Counted from the stretch's first letter, positions 1 through 12,586 are shown. The stretch is DNA of 64,000 bases from an uncultured Endozoicomonas sp. (GCF_947495845.1 NZ_CANMAO010000013.1:50664-114663); one strand, 5' to 3'. The notes: generated from the letters alone by a model not told the origin. Numbers and translations are program-made.

Positions 1-508
1 TATTGAGATAGAGTTCAAAGATTTCATCCTTTGACAGTTGTCGTTCTATCTGGAGTGCAAGTAGGATCTCGTTAAATTTCCGTGAAAATACCCGTTCGTG
101 GCTCAGGAAAAAGTTTTTGGCCACCTGCATAGTGATGGTGCTGCCGCCAGATTGAATGCTGCCTGTGCTGACCAACTGAACGGCTGCCCGCAGCAATCCA
201 ACGATGTCAACGCCGGGGTGTGAATAGAAACGGTCATCTTCTGCGGCCATAAAGGCTTTGGTCAGGCTGGGGGGGGTATCATCAATGTCGATAGGTGAGC
301 GGCGCTTTTCGCCAAACTCGGCAATAAGAAGATTGTCTTGAGAATAGATTCTCAGAGGCGTCTGTAATTTGGCATCTCGTAAAGAGTCTACCGAGGGCAG
401 AGACGGGCTGAGGTATAAATAGGCGCTTGCGCTGACAAGCAGAATTCCACTGGCTACGGTTAATATTGACCAGCACAGGAATTTTAAGAATTTTACTGAC
501 CGTTTCAT
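1..508 (-). CDS. mrcA: Penicillin-binding protein 1A, N-terminal part (runs off left edge)
   Basis: Bifunctional peptidoglycan glycosyltransferase/transpeptidase of the inner membrane; only about the first 169 residues are inside the window. Reading the minus strand from ATG at 508 gives an open frame to base 1: a short basic start (MKRSVKFLK), one membrane anchor (about residues 8-30), then GT51 glycosyltransferase motifs: AAEDDRFYSHPGVD with the catalytic Glu, and QSGGSTITMQVAKN, followed by RKFNEILLALQIE. These are hallmark class A PBP motifs. It is divergent from pilM, the same arrangement as ponA/pilM in pseudomonads, which supports both assignments. PBP1A rather than PBP1B is inferred from the motifs and this neighbour. 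Confidence 0.93.
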   Translation of the reverse strand, partial: MKRSVKFLKFLCWSILTVASGILLVSASAYLYLSPSLPSVDSLRDAKLQTPLRIYSQDNLLIAEFGEKRRSPIDIDDTPPSLTKAFMAAEDDRFYSHPGVDIVGLLRAAVQLVSTGSIQSGGSTITMQVAKNFFLSHERVFSRKFNEILLALQIERQLSKDEIFELYLN

Positions 509-1892
<1,384 letters not shown>

Positions 1893-1893
<1 letters not shown>

Positions 1894-2456
1894 TGGCAAG
1901 AATTAACCTTTTACCCTGGCGTGATGAGCTGCGCAAAGAGCGCAAACAGCAGTTTATTGTTCTCTGGTTTATCACACTGATTGTTGGTGCAGCCCTGATT
2001 TTTATGGCTGACTTGTATATCAGTAATATGATTAGCAGTCAGGAAGGCCGTAACCAGTATCTGCAGAACGAGATCAATGTTCTGAATAAAAAGATTACGG
2101 AAATCAAGGATCTGAAAGCGAAAAAAGAACAGCTTCTGGAGCGTATGGAAGTTATTCAGAATCTTCAGGGTAACCGCCCAGTTATCGTTCGGATTTTTGA
2201 CCAAATTGCCAGGGTAGTACCCGAGGGCGTTTACTTCAAACAGGTTTCAGTGAATGGAAATCGATTGTCACTGGTGGGTGTTGCTGAATCCAATAACCGT
2301 ATCTCTGCTTTGATGAGAAACTTTGATAACTCTGAGTGGTTTGAAAGTCCAAACCTGACAGCGGTTAGAAAAATAGCTGGAGGCAGTCAGCGCATGAATG
2401 AATTCGACCTGACCGTGAAGCAGGTTAATCCAGCACAGTCTGGGGAGGATTTATGA
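1893..2456 (+). CDS. pilN: Type IV pilus assembly protein PilN
   Basis: Bitopic inner-membrane protein of the pilus alignment subcomplex; forms heterodimers with PilO and is bound by PilM. It starts MARINLLPWRDELR, the conserved cytoplasmic INLLPWR motif that docks in PilM. One membrane helix follows at about residues 22-44, then a coiled coil (QNEINVLNKKITEIKDLKAK) and a ferredoxin-like periplasmic domain. Length 187 residues is normal. Overlaps pilM by one base and pilO by four. Confidence 0.95.
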
Positions 2457-3064
2457 GCCTGGCAGATTCATTTAAAAACTTGAACGAACTGGATCTCAGT
2501 GAGATTGATTTTGAGAATATCGGTTCATGGCCATTGGCTGTCAGAGTCATTGCTTGTGGTTTAACGCTGGCTGTAGTGTTAGGCGCGGGGTTTTACTTTC
2601 ATCTGACTGACTTGCAATCTCGCTATGATATGGCAGCCAATAAAGAACAAGAGTTGAGAGAACAGTATCGGCTTAAGGCCTTTCAGGCAGCAAACCTGGA
2701 TGCTTACCGGGAGCAAATGAAGGAGATGGAGAAATCCTTTGGCGCTTTGGTTAAACAGCTTCCGAGTGATACAGAAGTCCCGGGCTTGTTGGAAGATATT
2801 ACCTTTACTGGTCGTGGTGCAGGGTTGCAGATCGAGGAAATCAAGCTTCAGGCTGAAAATGTGCAGCAGTTTTACATTGAGTTGCCCATCAGTATTGCGG
2901 TTAGGGGGAATTACCACGACCTTGGCAACTTCGTCAGTGGTGTTGCCAGTCTTTCTCGAATTGTAACGCTTCATGATTTTGATATTCGCCCAGGCCAAAG
3001 TGGTGAGCTGACAATGAATATTCTGGCCAAGACGTATCGTTACAACGATGAAGGAGGGCTGTGA
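2453..3064 (+). CDS. pilO: Type IV pilus assembly protein PilO
   Basis: Partner of PilN in the inner-membrane alignment complex. 203 residues: short cytoplasmic tail, membrane helix at about residues 27-50 (PLAVRVIACGLTLAVVLGAG), coiled coil, then the periplasmic domain with the PilO-typical stretch QLPSDTEVPGLLEDITFTGR. It overlaps pilN by four bases (ATGA) and ends overlapping the pilP start. Gene order and this motif make the call secure. Confidence 0.95.
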   Translation: MSLADSFKNLNELDLSEIDFENIGSWPLAVRVIACGLTLAVVLGAGFYFHLTDLQSRYDMAANKEQELREQYRLKAFQAANLDAYREQMKEMEKSFGALVKQLPSDTEVPGLLEDITFTGRGAGLQIEEIKLQAENVQQFYIELPISIAVRGNYHDLGNFVSGVASLSRIVTLHDFDIRPGQSGELTMNILAKTYRYNDEGGL

Positions 3065-3594
3065 TGAAGCTTCTTCGATATGCGTTGTTGATGTTCTTTG
3101 GTTTTGCTTTATCCGGCTGTTTTGAAATACATCAGGGGTATCAGGATATTGATGCTTATATGGCTGATGTGAAAACCAGACCGATGGGTAATATCGAGCC
3201 GTTGCCGCAGTTTCGGCCTTATGAGGCATTCACTTATCAGGCGTCGGCGATGCGCAGCCCGTTCAAGCAGCCCGTAAAGGTTGCTCTGAGTTCTGATCAG
3301 CTGAACAGTAATATCAAACCAGATGCGAGTCGGGTTAAGCAGTATCTGGAAAAGTTTGAAATGGACTCTTTCCGTTTGGTAGGTTCTATCAGTAACGATG
3401 AGGGGTTTTGGGGGCTTGTTCGCGGAAGTGATGGTGTGCACCGTGTTAAGGTGGGGGATTATATAGGCCGAAACCACGGACGCATTACCTACATTGATGA
3501 ACAAGAGTTGCGAGTAACGGAGATTGTTCCAGCAGGTCCAAAATACTGGATAGAAAGGCCACGTATTTTACCGCTGGACATCGGTAGTCAGTAA
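3064..3594 (+). CDS. pilP: Type IV pilus lipoprotein PilP
   Basis: Lipoprotein that connects the PilNO dimer to the secretin PilQ. The N-terminus is a lipoprotein signal peptide with lipobox LSGC (Cys about residue 19), followed by a flexible linker and a beta-sandwich domain (FRLVGSISNDEGFWGLVRG, VHRVKVGDYIGRNHGRI). I choose ATG at 3064 over the in-frame GTG at 3061 because AAGGAGG at 3050-3056 is then properly spaced; the ATG shares its A with the pilO stop codon. 176 residues, typical size. Confidence 0.93.
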   Translation: MKLLRYALLMFFGFALSGCFEIHQGYQDIDAYMADVKTRPMGNIEPLPQFRPYEAFTYQASAMRSPFKQPVKVALSSDQLNSNIKPDASRVKQYLEKFEMDSFRLVGSISNDEGFWGLVRGSDGVHRVKVGDYIGRNHGRITYIDEQELRVTEIVPAGPKYWIERPRILPLDIGSQ

Positions 3595-3671
3595 TCGGGT
3601 ATCGTGATGATGGATAATTTGCATATGATGCCGATGAAAAAAACAATCAAATTCAGGAATAGGTACACTAG

Positions 3672-5729
3672 ATGAATATGAGTCCCCTGCAGCCGGCAAG
3701 CGCTTTCCGAGGGCTTTTTTATGCGCTACTGGTTTCGTTGCCTATTTCAGGATGGAGTGTAACCCTTAAAAATATGGACGTTAATGCTCTTCCTGATGAG
3801 ATGGTAGAGCTGAAACTGACGTTTGATGGCGTTGCTCCAGAAGCTAATGGTTACAGCATCGAAAAACCGCCAAGAATTTCCCTGGACCTTCCTTTTACCC
3901 GCAGTGCACTGCCAAAATACAACGAAGTGGGTTTTAGCAGCGCCAAAAGCGTTACTGTGCTGGAAACTGGCGACAGAACGCGTTTGGTTATCAACCTTGA
4001 GGAGCCAACCGGTTACACGACAAAGGTTGAAGGTAATACATTAAGTGTGTATTTGGGTACGGAAAACGCAGCCGGTTCTGTGCAGTCCGATGCTGGTCAA
4101 ATGACGACAGCGACGACGAATGTTTCTGCGGCTAACGATTCAGAGCCACAAGCTGAAATGCCAGTTCAGGATCAAGGCATTACCAGTATTGATTTTCAGC
4201 GTGGTGAAGATGGTGAAGGTAAGGTGGTGATTGCCTTGTCTGATGCCAAAATCCAGATGGATATGAATGAGCAGGCCGGTCGTATTCGTTTAGAGTTTCC
4301 CGGTGATGTCATTCCGGAAAGGTTGAGAAACCGGTTAGATGTTGTCGATTTTGCAACCCCGGTTATGTTTATTGATGCCAAGGTGGAAGATGGTAACTCA
4401 TCCATTGTTATCGAGCCTAAAGGTCAATTTGAATACCTCGCATATCAGACGGATAACCTGCTAACGGTCAGTGTTAAAGCACCGGAGCGTCAAGAGCAGG
4501 GTAGAAGAGCTGGTGGGCTTTCCTATAAGGGTGACAAACTGTCACTGAATTTCCAGGACATTGAAGTTCGTGCGGTCCTGCAGCTGATTGCTGATTTTAC
4601 TGATCTGAACTTAGTGGCGTCGGATACCGTTGGTGGTAATGTGACGTTGAGATTGCAGAACGTTCCCTGGGATCAGGCGCTTGATATTGTATTGAAAGCG
4701 AAAGGTCTTGATAAACGCCTCGAAGGTAACGTGCTGACAGTTGCTCCGGCTGCAGAAATTGCGGCAAGAGAACGTGAACAGCTGGAAAATGAAAAGCAGA
4801 TCAGTGAACTGGCGCCTGTTTATACCGACCTTGTTCAAATTAACTACGCGGATGCTGCCGAAATTTCTGAAGTGATTCAGGGAAGCGGTGATGCAGGGCT
4901 TTTGACTGAACGTGGTTCTGTTCAGGTGGTTGATCGTACAAATAGTCTGTTGATAAAAGATACTCAAGCCAAGCTGGACGAGCTGCGCGCTTTGATCGAA
5001 CAGTTGGATATTCCAATTCGCCAGGTAATGATCGAGGCGAGGATTGTTACTTTGAGTACCACTCTTAGAGAAGAGCTTGGCGTGAAATGGAGTGGGCGCA
5101 AAGAAAATGACAACAATGTTAGTGATAATGGAGTTGATGATCTTTTTACTGATCTTGAATTAGGTGGTTCAGTTGCCAATGCGATTACTATTGGTTACAC
5201 CAGCACGAATGGTAATATTCTCAACCTGGAATTATCAGCGTTGCTTAGTGATGGAGGGGGGGAAATCATTTCTCAGCCAAAAGTCATTACAGCGGACAAG
5301 AAAAAAGCGACTATCAAATCGGGTAAAGAAGTTCCTTATGAGGAGAAAACTTCGAGTGGGGCAACATCTGTAGCTTTCAAAGATGCTGTTTTGGGTCTTG
5401 AAGTTACTCCTCAAATTACTCCAGATGGCCGCGTTATAATGGATATAAAGATTAATAATGATGATGTTCCAGAAGAAACGACTACTAATGTTCCGATAAT
5501 TTCCACTAATGAGATTACAACTCAAGTTCTGGTTGAGGATGGAGAAACAATTGTTCTTGGTGGAGTGTTTAAGCAAAATAAGAGAAGTAGTGTTACTAAG
5601 GTGCCAGTATTGGGTGATATTCCTTATCTTGGGGCTTTGTTTAGAAGTAAGAGTGAAAGCAATACCAAAGAGGAGCTTCTTGTATTTATTACGCCAAGGA
5701 TTATCTCTGAGGATGTCACTTTACGCTAA
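3672..5729 (+). CDS. pilQ: Type IV pilus secretin PilQ
   Basis: Outer-membrane secretin that forms the pore through which the type IV pilus passes. 685 residues. After a signal peptide (cleaved near SGWSVTL) come AMIN domains that bind peptidoglycan (about residues 30-115 and 170-265), an STN/N0 domain (SLNFQDIEVRAVLQLIADFT), an N1 domain, and the C-terminal secretin barrel with EVPYEEKTSSG and VPVLGDIPYLGALFRS, the secretin signature. It follows pilP after 77 bases without a clear terminator, so it is probably in the same operon. A terminator lies right after it. Confidence 0.95.
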   Translation: MNMSPLQPASAFRGLFYALLVSLPISGWSVTLKNMDVNALPDEMVELKLTFDGVAPEANGYSIEKPPRISLDLPFTRSALPKYNEVGFSSAKSVTVLETGDRTRLVINLEEPTGYTTKVEGNTLSVYLGTENAAGSVQSDAGQMTTATTNVSAANDSEPQAEMPVQDQGITSIDFQRGEDGEGKVVIALSDAKIQMDMNEQAGRIRLEFPGDVIPERLRNRLDVVDFATPVMFIDAKVEDGNSSIVIEPKGQFEYLAYQTDNLLTVSVKAPERQEQGRRAGGLSYKGDKLSLNFQDIEVRAVLQLIADFTDLNLVASDTVGGNVTLRLQNVPWDQALDIVLKAKGLDKRLEGNVLTVAPAAEIAAREREQLENEKQISELAPVYTDLVQINYADAAEISEVIQGSGDAGLLTERGSVQVVDRTNSLLIKDTQAKLDELRALIEQLDIPIRQVMIEARIVTLSTTLREELGVKWSGRKENDNNVSDNGVDDLFTDLELGGSVANAITIGYTSTNGNILNLELSALLSDGGGEIISQPKVITADKKKATIKSGKEVPYEEKTSSGATSVAFKDAVLGLEVTPQITPDGRVIMDIKINNDDVPEETTTNVPIISTNEITTQVLVEDGETIVLGGVFKQNKRSSVTKVPVLGDIPYLGALFRSKSESNTKEELLVFITPRIISEDVTLR

Positions 5730-5760
5730 TGCTTTGACCTCAATACATGAAAGCCAATGA

Positions 5761-5787
5761 ACGGGAGCAATGCTCCCGTTTTTATTG
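5761..5787 (+). terminator. Rho-independent terminator after pilQ
   Basis: ACGGGAGC-AAT-GCTCCCGT forms an 8-bp hairpin followed directly by TTTTTATT, ending the pilMNOPQ transcript. Confidence 0.85.
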
Positions 5788-5845
5788 TCATATAGGTAGA
5801 GTATGCGCTACGCTCCAGCACACGGGCGGGAAGTCAGGCTAAGGT

Positions 5846-6367
5846 ATGCTATCAACAAATATATTTCTGATAGGGCCCATGGGGGCCGGAAAAACAACAA
5901 TAGGTAAAATGCTGGCCAGTGAGCTGGGCTCCCCTTTTCTTGATTCTGACCATGAGATTGAAGAACGAACCGGAGCAGATATACCCTGGATCTTTGATGT
6001 TGAGGGAGAAAGGGGCTTTCGTGACCGGGAAAGCCAGGTGATCGAAGAAATCTGTGAACAGCAGGGTATTGTGCTGGCTACTGGCGGTGGTGTGGTTGGG
6101 CGACCGGAAAATCGGAGCCATCTTCGTAAGAGTGGCTTTGTCGTGTATTTGAAAACCCCTGTTTCAGTCCAGTTGCACAGAACCCGGAATGATAAAAAAA
6201 GACCGCTTTTGCAGAGGCCCGATCGAAAAGAGTTTCTAACGACATTGCTGGAAGAAAGAGATCCTCTTTATCGCTCGATCGCCGACTTGGTTCTGGATAC
6301 AGACAAGTTGTCTTTGCGTCAGGTTATTCGTGAAATTATTCAGGCAGCAGGCCTTTCTAAACGTTGA
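5846..6367 (+). CDS. aroK: Shikimate kinase
   Basis: Phosphorylates shikimate at the 3-hydroxyl with ATP in the aromatic amino acid pathway. 173 residues, the normal size. The Walker A loop is [11 protein letters not shown] at residues 10-20; shikimate-binding [11 protein letters not shown] and the GGGVV loop ([11 protein letters not shown]) are present, as is the lid region with [10 protein letters not shown]. It is followed at 26 bases by aroB, the usual gammaproteobacterial pair. AAGG lies only one base before the ATG, an unusually tight ribosome site, but the conserved N-terminus fixes the start. Confidence 0.96.
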   Translation: MLSTNIFLIGPMGAGKTTIGKMLASELGSPFLDSDHEIEERTGADIPWIFDVEGERGFRDRESQVIEEICEQQGIVLATGGGVVGRPENRSHLRKSGFVVYLKTPVSVQLHRTRNDKKRPLLQRPDRKEFLTTLLEERDPLYRSIADLVLDTDKLSLRQVIREIIQAAGLSKR

Positions 6368-6393
6368 TGATGTTAATCGTGGAGTGTTGAGTC

Positions 6394-7473
6394 ATGCAGG
6401 AGCTGTACGTTGATCTTGGAGAGCGAAGCTACCCTATTTATATCGGTTCAAATCTTTTATCACAGTCTGGCTATTTAACGAGCCATATTCATGGTCATCA
6501 GGTAGCGGTGGTAACCAATGAAACCGTTGCCCCTCTATATTTGGAAAAACTTTGCTCTCACCTTCATGAACTCAATCCCATTGTTGTCACTCTTCCTGAT
6601 GGTGAAAAGTATAAGAATCTGGATATTTTAAATCGTATTTTTGATCAGCTTTTGCAGTCCAGACACAACCGAAAAACGACCTTGATCGCCTTGGGTGGTG
6701 GTGTGATTGGTGATATGACCGGTTTTGCCGCAGCTTGTTATCAGCGAGGGGTGGATTTTGTTCAAATCCCCACCACGCTTCTTTCTCAGGTTGACTCCTC
6801 TGTTGGAGGGAAAACCGGTGTGAATCACGCGCTTGGGAAAAATATGATAGGCGCCTTCTATCAGCCAAATGCGGTGATCATTGACACGGAAACCCTCAGT
6901 ACTCTGCCGAATAAAGAGCTTTCCGCCGGCATAGCAGAAGTTATTAAGTACGGGTTGATCTGTGATAAGCCTTTCTATAACTGGCTGCACGATAATATGG
7001 ATAAGCTCCTTGAGCGCGATAATGATGCATTGTCGTACGCTATTCTTCGTTCCTGTCAAAATAAAGCAGATGTTGTAGCGGAAGATGAGAAAGAGTCGGG
7101 TATTCGCGCTATTTTGAATCTTGGTCATACCTTTGGGCACGCTATCGAAACCTATACTGGCTATGGTTCATGGCTGCATGGTGAGGCGGTTGCTGTTGGC
7201 ATGGTGATGGCTGCAGATCTTTCTCTTCGTGAGGGCGATATTTCCAAGGAAGAATATCGCGGTCTTGTTGAGCTAATTGAAAAGGCAAATTTGCCGGTTA
7301 AACCGCCAGCTGGAATGACTCCAGAACATTTTATTGAATTAATGTCCGTAGATAAAAAAGTATTAGATGGGCAGTTAAGGTTGGTGCTTTTGAAAGAAGT
7401 TGGCGTAGCGGTAGTCACCCAGGATTTTAATTTGGATAACCTTAGGGCTACGTTAAGTGCATTCTGTTCTTGA
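6394..7473 (+). CDS. aroB: 3-dehydroquinate synthase
   Basis: NAD- and metal-dependent enzyme converting DAHP to 3-dehydroquinate, second step of the shikimate pathway. 359 residues, usual length. Recognisable are [10 protein letters not shown], the NAD-binding [19 protein letters not shown], the [20 protein letters not shown] loop, and the metal ligands in GHTFGHAIE and [11 protein letters not shown]. It forms an operon with aroK and ends before a strong terminator. The damX-like gene that often follows aroB in relatives is not present here. Confidence 0.97.
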   Translation: MQELYVDLGERSYPIYIGSNLLSQSGYLTSHIHGHQVAVVTNETVAPLYLEKLCSHLHELNPIVVTLPDGEKYKNLDILNRIFDQLLQSRHNRKTTLIALGGGVIGDMTGFAAACYQRGVDFVQIPTTLLSQVDSSVGGKTGVNHALGKNMIGAFYQPNAVIIDTETLSTLPNKELSAGIAEVIKYGLICDKPFYNWLHDNMDKLLERDNDALSYAILRSCQNKADVVAEDEKESGIRAILNLGHTFGHAIETYTGYGSWLHGEAVAVGMVMAADLSLREGDISKEEYRGLVELIEKANLPVKPPAGMTPEHFIELMSVDKKVLDGQLRLVLLKEVGVAVVTQDFNLDNLRATLSAFCS

Positions 7474-7527
7474 GTGGCTTGTATTGCGGTCTGCATAAAT
7501 TTCTAAATCATTTGTTCTCAGTTAATG

Positions 7528-7564
7528 GCCTCTATTGGTGTGAATGCGCTATAGAGGCTTTTTT
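7528..7564 (+). terminator. Rho-independent terminator after aroB
   Basis: GCCTCTAT and ATAGAGGC form an 8-bp stem around a 15-base loop, followed by six T residues (7559-7564). Ends the aroKB transcript. Confidence 0.85.
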
Positions 7565-7805
7565 ATGGCGAAATCATGGCATTCAATGATTTTATATAGA
7601 GGTTTATACCTTTTTTGATGCGGGTCATTTGTGAAAATGAGGGTAGATGTGTAAAATGACCAACCGTTTTGCATCTCATTCGGGTGTTTTTCGTCTAGAT
7701 TGTTATGCGTTAATATTGAATAACAATTAATGCTTGGTCGGATGCTGGGGAAGAATTCCGCCTTATAGCAAAAAAGCAAAGCACTGGCTCCTGATAGCAT
7801 GGGTA
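7565..7805. other. Non-coding stretch before gltB
   Basis: About 240 bases between the aroB terminator and the MITE with no convincing gene on either strand. The ancestral gltB promoter may lie here, which would place the MITE inside the gltB leader. No clear promoter motif could be fixed. Confidence 0.4.
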
Positions 7806-7964
7806 AGCGCTTGACAATTTGGAATCGAATATTTCTGGCTTATTGGCCAGGTTCTCTGCAAGGCGCAACGGCGTGAGCATAGCGAGCTATGTGACCAGAG
7901 TTGCAACGCAGTCAGAGAGCCTGATCAATGAGTCAGAAAATATGATTTCAGGTGGTTAACTGCT
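7806..7964. mobile_element. MITE-like element, copy 1 (159 bp, TA target)
   Basis: The ends are imperfect terminal inverted repeats of about 40 bases: the left begins AGCGCTTGACAATTTGG and the right, read on the minus strand, begins AGCAGTTAACCACCTGA. Both ends are flanked by TA (7804-7805 and 7965-7966). The interior is itself roughly palindromic. A second copy with the same ends and core (AGCTATGTGACC, GTTG.AACGCAG) lies at 62302-62509. No coding capacity. TA target and long inverted repeats suggest mobilisation by an IS630/Tc1-mariner type transposase; that is inference. Confidence 0.8.
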
Positions 7965-8031
7965 TATGCACAGAGAATAAGTTGTCTCATGGCGTGTGGA
8001 TACGTCAAATAGCAGTAAGACACAGCGCTAC

Positions 8032-8060
8032 GGGAGTGAATTCATTCAATGAATGCTCCC
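8032..8060 (+). promoter_or_regulatory. Inverted repeat in the gltB leader
   Basis: GGGAG...ATTCATT and AATGAAT...CTCCC form an imperfect stem-loop about 70 bases before the gltB start, without a T run. It could be a leader hairpin or protein site; function unknown. Confidence 0.35.
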
Positions 8061-8128
8061 ACACGGTCAGGAAGACTGATAGGCGAGCCAGAACAATAAT
8101 GGTTGATGAGGTTGGTGAGAAAGAGCCT

Positions 8129-11100
8129 ATGAAAGCAGGTCTGTATAATCCTGGGGAGTTTCGGGATAACTGTGGATTCGGGCTGATTGCCCAGATGGAA
8201 GGTGAAAAAAGTCATGACCTTCTGAAGACGGCAATTGAAGCACTCACCTGTATGACGCACCGGGGCGGTATTGCTGCTGACGGTAAGACAGGCGACGGTT
8301 GTGGTCTTCTGATTCAAACGCCGGATTCCTTTTTTCGCACAGTAGCAAAAGAACAGTTTGGTTCTGATCTTTCTGACGTTTATGCCGTAGGCATGGTGTT
8401 TCTCAATACCGATCCGGTACAAGCTCAACGTGGCAAAGTTAGCCTGGAAAATGCACTTTTAAAGCAAGGGCTAGACGTTGTTGGCTGGAGAAAAGTGCCT
8501 GTCAATGATGAGTGCCTGGGGCCGATTGCTAAAGACCAGCTACCATTGATTGAGCAAATCTTTGTGACTGCGGATAGTCAGCTGTCCGATACTGAATTCT
8601 CTGCCAAGCTCTACATGGCTCGTCGTTATACCAATATGGAAATGGCGGATGACAAAGATTATTACATCTGCTCTTTGTCGTCTAAGGTCATTACCTATAA
8701 AGGGCTGATGATGCCGGTTGACCTGCCAACGTTCTATACGGACCTTGGCGATCCGCGTTTTGAAACCGCGATCTGTGTATTCCATCAGCGCTTCTCAACC
8801 AACACTCTGCCTCGTTGGCAGCTTGCGCAACCTTTCCGTATGCTGGCTCATAACGGTGAAATTAACACAATCACAGGCAACCGAAACTGGGCAGAAGCTC
8901 GTCGACAAAAATTCCAAACACCACTGTTGCCAACATTAGACGACATCTCCCCTCTGGTTAATAGAACGGGCTCCGATTCTTCCAGTCTGGATAATATGCT
9001 CGAAGTCCTGGTCAGAGGTGGTGTCGATCTCTATCGTGCTATCCGTATGCTCGTTCCCCCGGCTTGGCAGAATGTGGATACCATGGATCCTGATCTACGA
9101 GCGTTTTATGAATACAGCTCTATGCACATGGAACCTTGGGATGGCCCTGCTGGCCTCGTTATTACCGATGGTCGGAATGCCGTTTGTGCGCTGGATCGTA
9201 ATGGTTTGCGTCCGTCACGTTGGGTGATTACCAAAAATGGTTTCCTGACGGTTGCTTCTGAAGTGGGTGTTCACGGTTATAAGCCAGAAGACGTGATTGC
9301 TAAAGGTCGGGTTGGCCCCGGTGAAGTACTTGCCATTGATACTGAAACGGGCGAGTTGCATCAGGCGCACGACATTGATGATAAGTTAAAAGAAAGGCAG
9401 CCATACAAACAGTGGCTGAAAGAGAATTCCTACCGCATACGCTCCAGTTTTAATGAGGATGATCATAAGGTTGATCACTTCTCCACAGAGCTGTTGAATG
9501 TCTATCAGAAAATGTTCATGGTGACGTTTGAAGAGCGTGATCAAGTGATTCGTCCGTTGGTTGAGTCTGGTCAGGAAGCAGTTGGCTCCATGGGTGATGA
9601 CACGCCAATGGCCGTGCTTTCCGGTCGTACAAGAACGGTGACGGATTACTTCCGTCAGCAGTTTGCCCAGGTGACGAATCCGCCGATTGATCCATTGCGT
9701 GAATCCATTGTCATGTCTTTGGAGACATGCATAGGTCGCGAGCTCAATCTGTTTCAGGAAACACCGGAGCACGCTGCCCGGGTTATTCTGAAGTCACCAG
9801 TGTTGTCCACGTCCAAATTTATGGACTTGATGAATGTGAATCATCAGCATAAGTCCTTTGAATCGGAAACCATCAGGCTGACTTACGAGCCTGCCATTGG
9901 TTTGAGACAAGCGGTTGTTAGTATCTGTGAGCAGGCTGAAAAAGCGGCTCAAGCCGGCAAGGTGGTGATCTGTCTCTCTGATCGTTATATTGATCAGGGG
10001 TTACTACCAGTTCCCGCTGCTATGGCGACAGGTGCCGTGCATCACCACCTGATTGGAAAAGGCCTGCGTTCCGAATCGAACATTGTTGTTGAAACGGCCG
10101 CTGCCCGGGATTCTCATCAGTTTGCGGTGTTGATTGGATTTGGTGCCACCGCCGTGTATCCCTACCTTTCCTATGAAATCATCAATGATCAGATTCGTTC
10201 TGGTGAAGTGATGGCAGACCCGAGGGAAGCTTATAAAGCTTACCGTAAGGGGATTGGTAAAGGCCTGTTGAAAATCATGTCGAAGATGGGTATTTCAACC
10301 ATCGCCTCTTACCGCGGCGCCCAGCTGTTTGAAGCGGTCGGTTTATCGAAAGATGTCGTCGATCTCTGCTTCTGTGGTGTGCCGAGTCGTATCGAAGGTG
10401 CCCGCTTTGAAGACTTCCACTACGAGCAGGGCCTGCTTGCTGAAATAGCCTGGAAAGCACGAAAGCCTATTCAGCAAGGCGGATTACTGAAATATGTGCA
10501 CGACAGTGAATACCATGCGTTTAACCCGGATGTGGTTCAGCAGCTGCAGGTAGCTGTTAAAACGGGCGATTATCAGGAGTATCGCAAATATGCGACTCTG
10601 GTCAATCAACGCCCTGTTGCCACACTTCGAGATTTACTGGGTTTGAAACTCGATGAGAAGTCGTTGCCGGTGGATGAAGTCGAATCTATTTCTGCCATTG
10701 TACGACGCTTTGATTCTGCTGCCATGAGTCTCGGAGCTCTGTCTCCAGAAGCCCATGAAGCTTTGGCTGAAGCCATGAACCGATTGGGCGGACGCTCAAA
10801 CTCCGGTGAAGGTGGTGAAGACGAAGCGCGTTTCGGAACCAATCGTGTTTCCAAAATTAAGCAGATTGCTTCTGGTCGATTTGGTGTGACGCCTCACTAT
10901 TTGGTGAATGCTGAAGTTCTACAGATTAAAGTGGCTCAAGGTGCAAAGCCTGGTGAAGGTGGTCAGCTGCCCGGTGGTAAAGTGAACGAGCTGATTGCTC
11001 GCCTCCGTTATTCTGTGCCCGGTGTTACTTTGATTTCACCGCCACCGCATCACGATATTTATTCCATCGAAGATCTGGCTCAACTGATCTACGACTTGAA

Positions 11101-12586
11101 GCAGGTAAATCCGGAAGCGCTGGTTTCTGTCAAACTGGTTTCTGAACCGGGTGTTGGCACCATTGCTGCCGGTGTGGCGAAGGCATATGCCGATTTGATC
11201 ACCATCTCTGGTTATGATGGCGGAACAGCTGCAAGTCCATTGACGTCTATTCGCTACGCCGGCTCGCCATGGGAGCTTGGTTTGAGTGAAGCGCATCAGA
11301 CGCTTCGAGGCAATGATCTACGAGGTAAGGTTCGCTTACAGACGGATGGTGGTTTGAAGACTGGGCTTGATGTCATCAAAGCGGCCATTCTTGGAGCCGA
11401 AAGTTTCGGCTTTGGTACAACGCCCATGATTGCCATGGGTTGTAAGTACTTGCGTATCTGTCACCTCAATAACTGTGCGACCGGTGTTGCCACTCAGGAT
11501 CAGTCACTCCGTGATGAACACTTCAAGGGTGATGTGGAAATGGTCATGAACTTCTTCTCCTTTGTGGCAGAAGAAGTGCGTGAATGGCTGGCTCTTTTAG
11601 GTGCTAAAACCTTAGAAGAAGTGATTGGTCGTACTGAGCTGCTTGATCTTTTACCGGGTGTTACCGAGAAACAGCAGAATCTTGATCTCTCCCCCATGTT
11701 GGGAAGCGCTCATGTGCCAGCGGACAAGCCTAAAACCTGTCAGGTAGATCGCAACCCGCCTTATGATAAAGGTGAACTGGCAGAAGAAATGGTACGCCAA
11801 ACGCTCAGCGCTATTGAAAATAATTCCGGCGGTGAGTTCAGTTTCACGGTGGGGAATTGTGATCGTTCCATTGGAGCCAGGCTCTCCGGTGAAATTGCCA
11901 AGCGACATGGCAATCAGGGGATGGCAGAAAATCCGATCAGGTTAGCACTTACTGGCTCCGCAGGTCAGAGTTTTGGTGTGTGGAACGCCGGTGGTCTCGA
12001 AATGAGGCTGGAAGGCGACGCCAACGACTACGTTGGTAAAGGAATGACTGGCGGTAAACTGGTGATTCGTCCGCCGGCAGTCAGCACATTTGTTACCCAT
12101 GAAACGTCCATTATCGGTAACACCTGCCTTTATGGTGCTACCGGCGGCACATTATACGCCGCTGGTCGTGCCGGTGAACGACTGGGTGTTCGTAACTCCG
12201 GTGCCCATGTGGTTGTCGAAGGTACGGGCGATCACTGCTGTGAATACATGACTGGCGGTCAGGTAACTGTCCTTGGTCGGGCAGGTCATAACTTCGGTGC
12301 GGGTATGACCGGCGGTTTTGCCTACGTTCTTGACCTGGAGCGTAGCTTTGTGGATCGCTACAACCACGAGTTGGTAGACATCCATCGTATAGATAATGAG
12401 TCAATGGAGCAGTATCAGTCTCATCTACTGAGTGTTCTTGAAGATTATGTTGCTGAAACAGGCAGTTCCTGGGGACAGGAATTGATTGATGATTTTTATG
12501 ATTACAGTGGTCGTTTCTGGCTGGTGAAGCCAAAGGCTGCCAGTCTCGATACCTTGCTGGCCAGCACCCATGGCAGTCCTGAGTAA
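8129..12586 (+). CDS. gltB: Glutamate synthase (NADPH) large subunit
   Basis: Makes glutamate from glutamine and 2-oxoglutarate together with GltD. From ATG at 8129 the protein has 1485 residues, the usual size. It begins [15 protein letters not shown]; the Cys at residue 15 is the glutaminase nucleophile exposed after propeptide removal. Then come the class II glutaminase domain ([20 protein letters not shown]), the central domain, the FMN/2-oxoglutarate domain with Cys ligands for the 3Fe-4S cluster ([19 protein letters not shown]), and the C-terminal GXGXG beta-helix. The open frame extends upstream to a GTG inside the MITE (7952), but that 59-residue extension has no family support. Confidence 0.95.
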   Translation: MKAGLYNPGEFRDNCGFGLIAQMEGEKSHDLLKTAIEALTCMTHRGGIAADGKTGDGCGLLIQTPDSFFRTVAKEQFGSDLSDVYAVGMVFLNTDPVQAQRGKVSLENALLKQGLDVVGWRKVPVNDECLGPIAKDQLPLIEQIFVTADSQLSDTEFSAKLYMARRYTNMEMADDKDYYICSLSSKVITYKGLMMPVDLPTFYTDLGDPRFETAICVFHQRFSTNTLPRWQLAQPFRMLAHNGEINTITGNRNWAEARRQKFQTPLLPTLDDISPLVNRTGSDSSSLDNMLEVLVRGGVDLYRAIRMLVPPAWQNVDTMDPDLRAFYEYSSMHMEPWDGPAGLVITDGRNAVCALDRNGLRPSRWVITKNGFLTVASEVGVHGYKPEDVIAKGRVGPGEVLAIDTETGELHQAHDIDDKLKERQPYKQWLKENSYRIRSSFNEDDHKVDHFSTELLNVYQKMFMVTFEERDQVIRPLVESGQEAVGSMGDDTPMAVLSGRTRTVTDYFRQQFAQVTNPPIDPLRESIVMSLETCIGRELNLFQETPEHAARVILKSPVLSTSKFMDLMNVNHQHKSFESETIRLTYEPAIGLRQAVVSICEQAEKAAQAGKVVICLSDRYIDQGLLPVPAAMATGAVHHHLIGKGLRSESNIVVETAAARDSHQFAVLIGFGATAVYPYLSYEIINDQIRSGEVMADPREAYKAYRKGIGKGLLKIMSKMGISTIASYRGAQLFEAVGLSKDVVDLCFCGVPSRIEGARFEDFHYEQGLLAEIAWKARKPIQQGGLLKYVHDSEYHAFNPDVVQQLQVAVKTGDYQEYRKYATLVNQRPVATLRDLLGLKLDEKSLPVDEVESISAIVRRFDSAAMSLGALSPEAHEALAEAMNRLGGRSNSGEGGEDEARFGTNRVSKIKQIASGRFGVTPHYLVNAEVLQIKVAQGAKPGEGGQLPGGKVNELIARLRYSVPGVTLISPPPHHDIYSIEDLAQLIYDLKQVNPEALVSVKLVSEPGVGTIAAGVAKAYADLITISGYDGGTAASPLTSIRYAGSPWELGLSEAHQTLRGNDLRGKVRLQTDGGLKTGLDVIKAAILGAESFGFGTTPMIAMGCKYLRICHLNNCATGVATQDQSLRDEHFKGDVEMVMNFFSFVAEEVREWLALLGAKTLEEVIGRTELLDLLPGVTEKQQNLDLSPMLGSAHVPADKPKTCQVDRNPPYDKGELAEEMVRQTLSAIENNSGGEFSFTVGNCDRSIGARLSGEIAKRHGNQGMAENPIRLALTGSAGQSFGVWNAGGLEMRLEGDANDYVGKGMTGGKLVIRPPAVSTFVTHETSIIGNTCLYGATGGTLYAAGRAGERLGVRNSGAHVVVEGTGDHCCEYMTGGQVTVLGRAGHNFGAGMTGGFAYVLDLERSFVDRYNHELVDIHRIDNESMEQYQSHLLSVLEDYVAETGSSWGQELIDDFYDYSGRFWLVKPKAASLDTLLASTHGSPE

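Noticed and set aside
7952..8128. Upstream extension of the gltB frame to a GTG
   Set aside because: The GTG lies in the MITE end, the 59 residues do not look like GltB, and the family start [11 protein letters not shown] is at 8129.
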